A stretch of 6,814 nucleotides of DNA, from positions 1 through 6,814 of the forward strand of contig JAGQSE010000795.1 in the NCBI GenBank assembly GCA_020439725.1, read 5' to 3'. Positions 6,266 to 6,814 of the stretch are shown here, piece after piece; the first letter of the stretch is position 1; the number at the start of each line of letters is the position of its first letter. Both the position numbers and the translations under genes were made by a program. The DNA is from Acidobacteriota bacterium. GTDB taxonomy: Bacteria; Acidobacteriota; Thermoanaerobaculia; Multivoradales; JAHZIX01. Below the pieces are notes generated by a model that saw only the letters and a program-made list of their open reading frames with translations, was not told the origin of the DNA and searched no databases.

Positions 6266-6318
6266 TAGAAGCACCAACGAACCCGGCGGCAGCCCGGTCC
6301 CTGTGCGCGGTGCATCGT

Positions 6319-6349
6319 GAAGCCCCGCGGCGCCGAAAGAGGCCGCTTC
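6319..6349 (-). terminator. Terminator-like hairpin just after the PIG-L stop
   Basis: GAAGC (6349-6345 on the minus strand) pairs with GCTTC (6323-6319). An alternative fold pairs GCGGC (6346-6342) with GCCGC (6331-6327). The structure starts one base after the stop codon and precedes the lipoprotein promoter. No T-run follows the stem, so termination efficiency is doubtful. Confidence 0.3.
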
Positions 6350-6814
6350 TCAGGCCAGCGATTTCGTCGCCGCGCGGCGGGTGGCGGAGGGATCGCCTTG
6401 GGTCTTTTGCCACCACTCGTCGGGGACCAAGGTGGTGACGCGGAAGGCCTCCGCAAGCTCCATCCCCTGGCCGGCGGCGTTGAGGCTCGCCTGGTACTTG
6501 AGGAGCTGAGCCATGTCCATGCCGCGCATCTGGCTGTCGTGGGTGAGCAGCGCCTCGACCTTGCGATCGAGGGTCGTGGCGATGTCGACGAAGTGGTTGG
6601 CACCGTTCTGCACCCAGCCGGTGCAATAGAGCTTGCGCGGACGGTGGAGCCGAAGCGCCTCGTCATCCTCGAAGTCGGGATAGAGATTCGCCTGCCCTGC
6701 CGCGGGCCAGGCAGCCTCGACGGTGGCCAGGGAGGCGGCTCGGTGATCGGGGTGGTTGAGCATCACCGGATTGAGCCAGATCAACGTCGGGTCTCCGGTC
6801 ATCACCACCTCGGG
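6350..6814 (-). CDS. PIG-L family de-N-acetylase, C-terminal part, cut by the right window edge
   Basis: The frame is open from the window edge through 154 codons to the stop at 6352-6350. The GTG at 6808 lies within coding sequence (residues PEVVMTGDP surround it), so it is not the start. Near the upstream end is LNHPDHRAA, the HPDH motif of PIG-L enzymes, whose final histidine is a metal ligand with the His and Asp of an N-terminal AHPDD motif; that motif would be off-window. The family removes acetyl groups from N-acetylglucosamine-type substrates (GlcNAc-PI, mycothiol and bacillithiol precursors) or other small amides. The remaining sequence (DIATTLDRKVEALLTHDSQ) fits the family's conserved helix after the active site. 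The substrate cannot be told. A terminator-like hairpin and a new promoter separate it from the lipoprotein operon, so a functional link is not implied. Confidence 0.82.
   Translation of the reverse strand, partial: PEVVMTGDPTLIWLNPVMLNHPDHRAASLATVEAAWPAAGQANLYPDFEDDEALRLHRPRKLYCTGWVQNGANHFVDIATTLDRKVEALLTHDSQMRGMDMAQLLKYQASLNAAGQGMELAEAFRVTTLVPDEWWQKTQGDPSATRRAATKSLA

Noticed and set aside
6209..6277. N-terminal extension of the lipoprotein to the ATG at 6277
   Set aside because: The extension would cover the presumed leader, lacks a ribosome-binding site and would place 23 residues before a complete lipoprotein signal that starts at 6208.
1..6814. Mobile element, CRISPR array or phage-type defence system
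   Set aside because: No transposase, integrase, direct terminal repeats, spaced identical repeats, nuclease, helicase or NTPase motifs were seen. The repeats present are protein-level solenoid repeats.

Overview
This GC-rich window reads as bacterial chromosome. Every gene I can support lies on the minus strand, so transcription runs from high to low coordinates. Purine-rich Shine-Dalgarno sites precede most starts. A clear lipobox and several Sec-type signal peptides point to a diderm-type bacterium with a well-developed envelope. GC content and the mix of solenoid proteins would fit Acidobacteriota or Myxococcota, but that is a guess; no rRNA or marker gene is present to fix the lineage.

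In transcription order: (1) 6814-6350, the C-terminal part of a PIG-L-type de-N-acetylase, cut by the window edge. (2) A 140-base intergenic region with a terminator-like hairpin, an extended -10 promoter and a perfect 8+1+8 palindrome overlapping it. (3) 6208-4715, an outer-surface lipoprotein made of LPX-type leucine-rich repeats. (4) 4718-2496, a large five-helix membrane protein with a predicted periplasmic pentapeptide-repeat domain and a cysteine-containing C-terminal domain; its GTG start overlaps the lipoprotein stop by four bases. (5) 2172-1954, a 72-residue secreted peptide with three cysteines and a near-ideal ribosome-binding site. (6) 1643-291, a secreted protein of about 450 residues, probably beta-rich and propeller-like, of unknown function. 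(7) 113-1, the first 37 codons of an unrecognised cytosolic-looking protein that runs off the left edge.

The four complete genes all encode exported or membrane proteins, and two are repeat solenoids (LRR and pentapeptide) joined by translational coupling. This suggests a cell-envelope or surface-interaction module. The sequence gives no enzymatic clue to its job. The LRR and pentapeptide genes are almost certainly one operon. Whether the small secreted gene and the propeller-like gene share that transcript is open: a 323-base gap and a 310-base gap with its own promoter candidate separate them. No tRNA, rRNA, CRISPR array, insertion sequence or integrase was seen.
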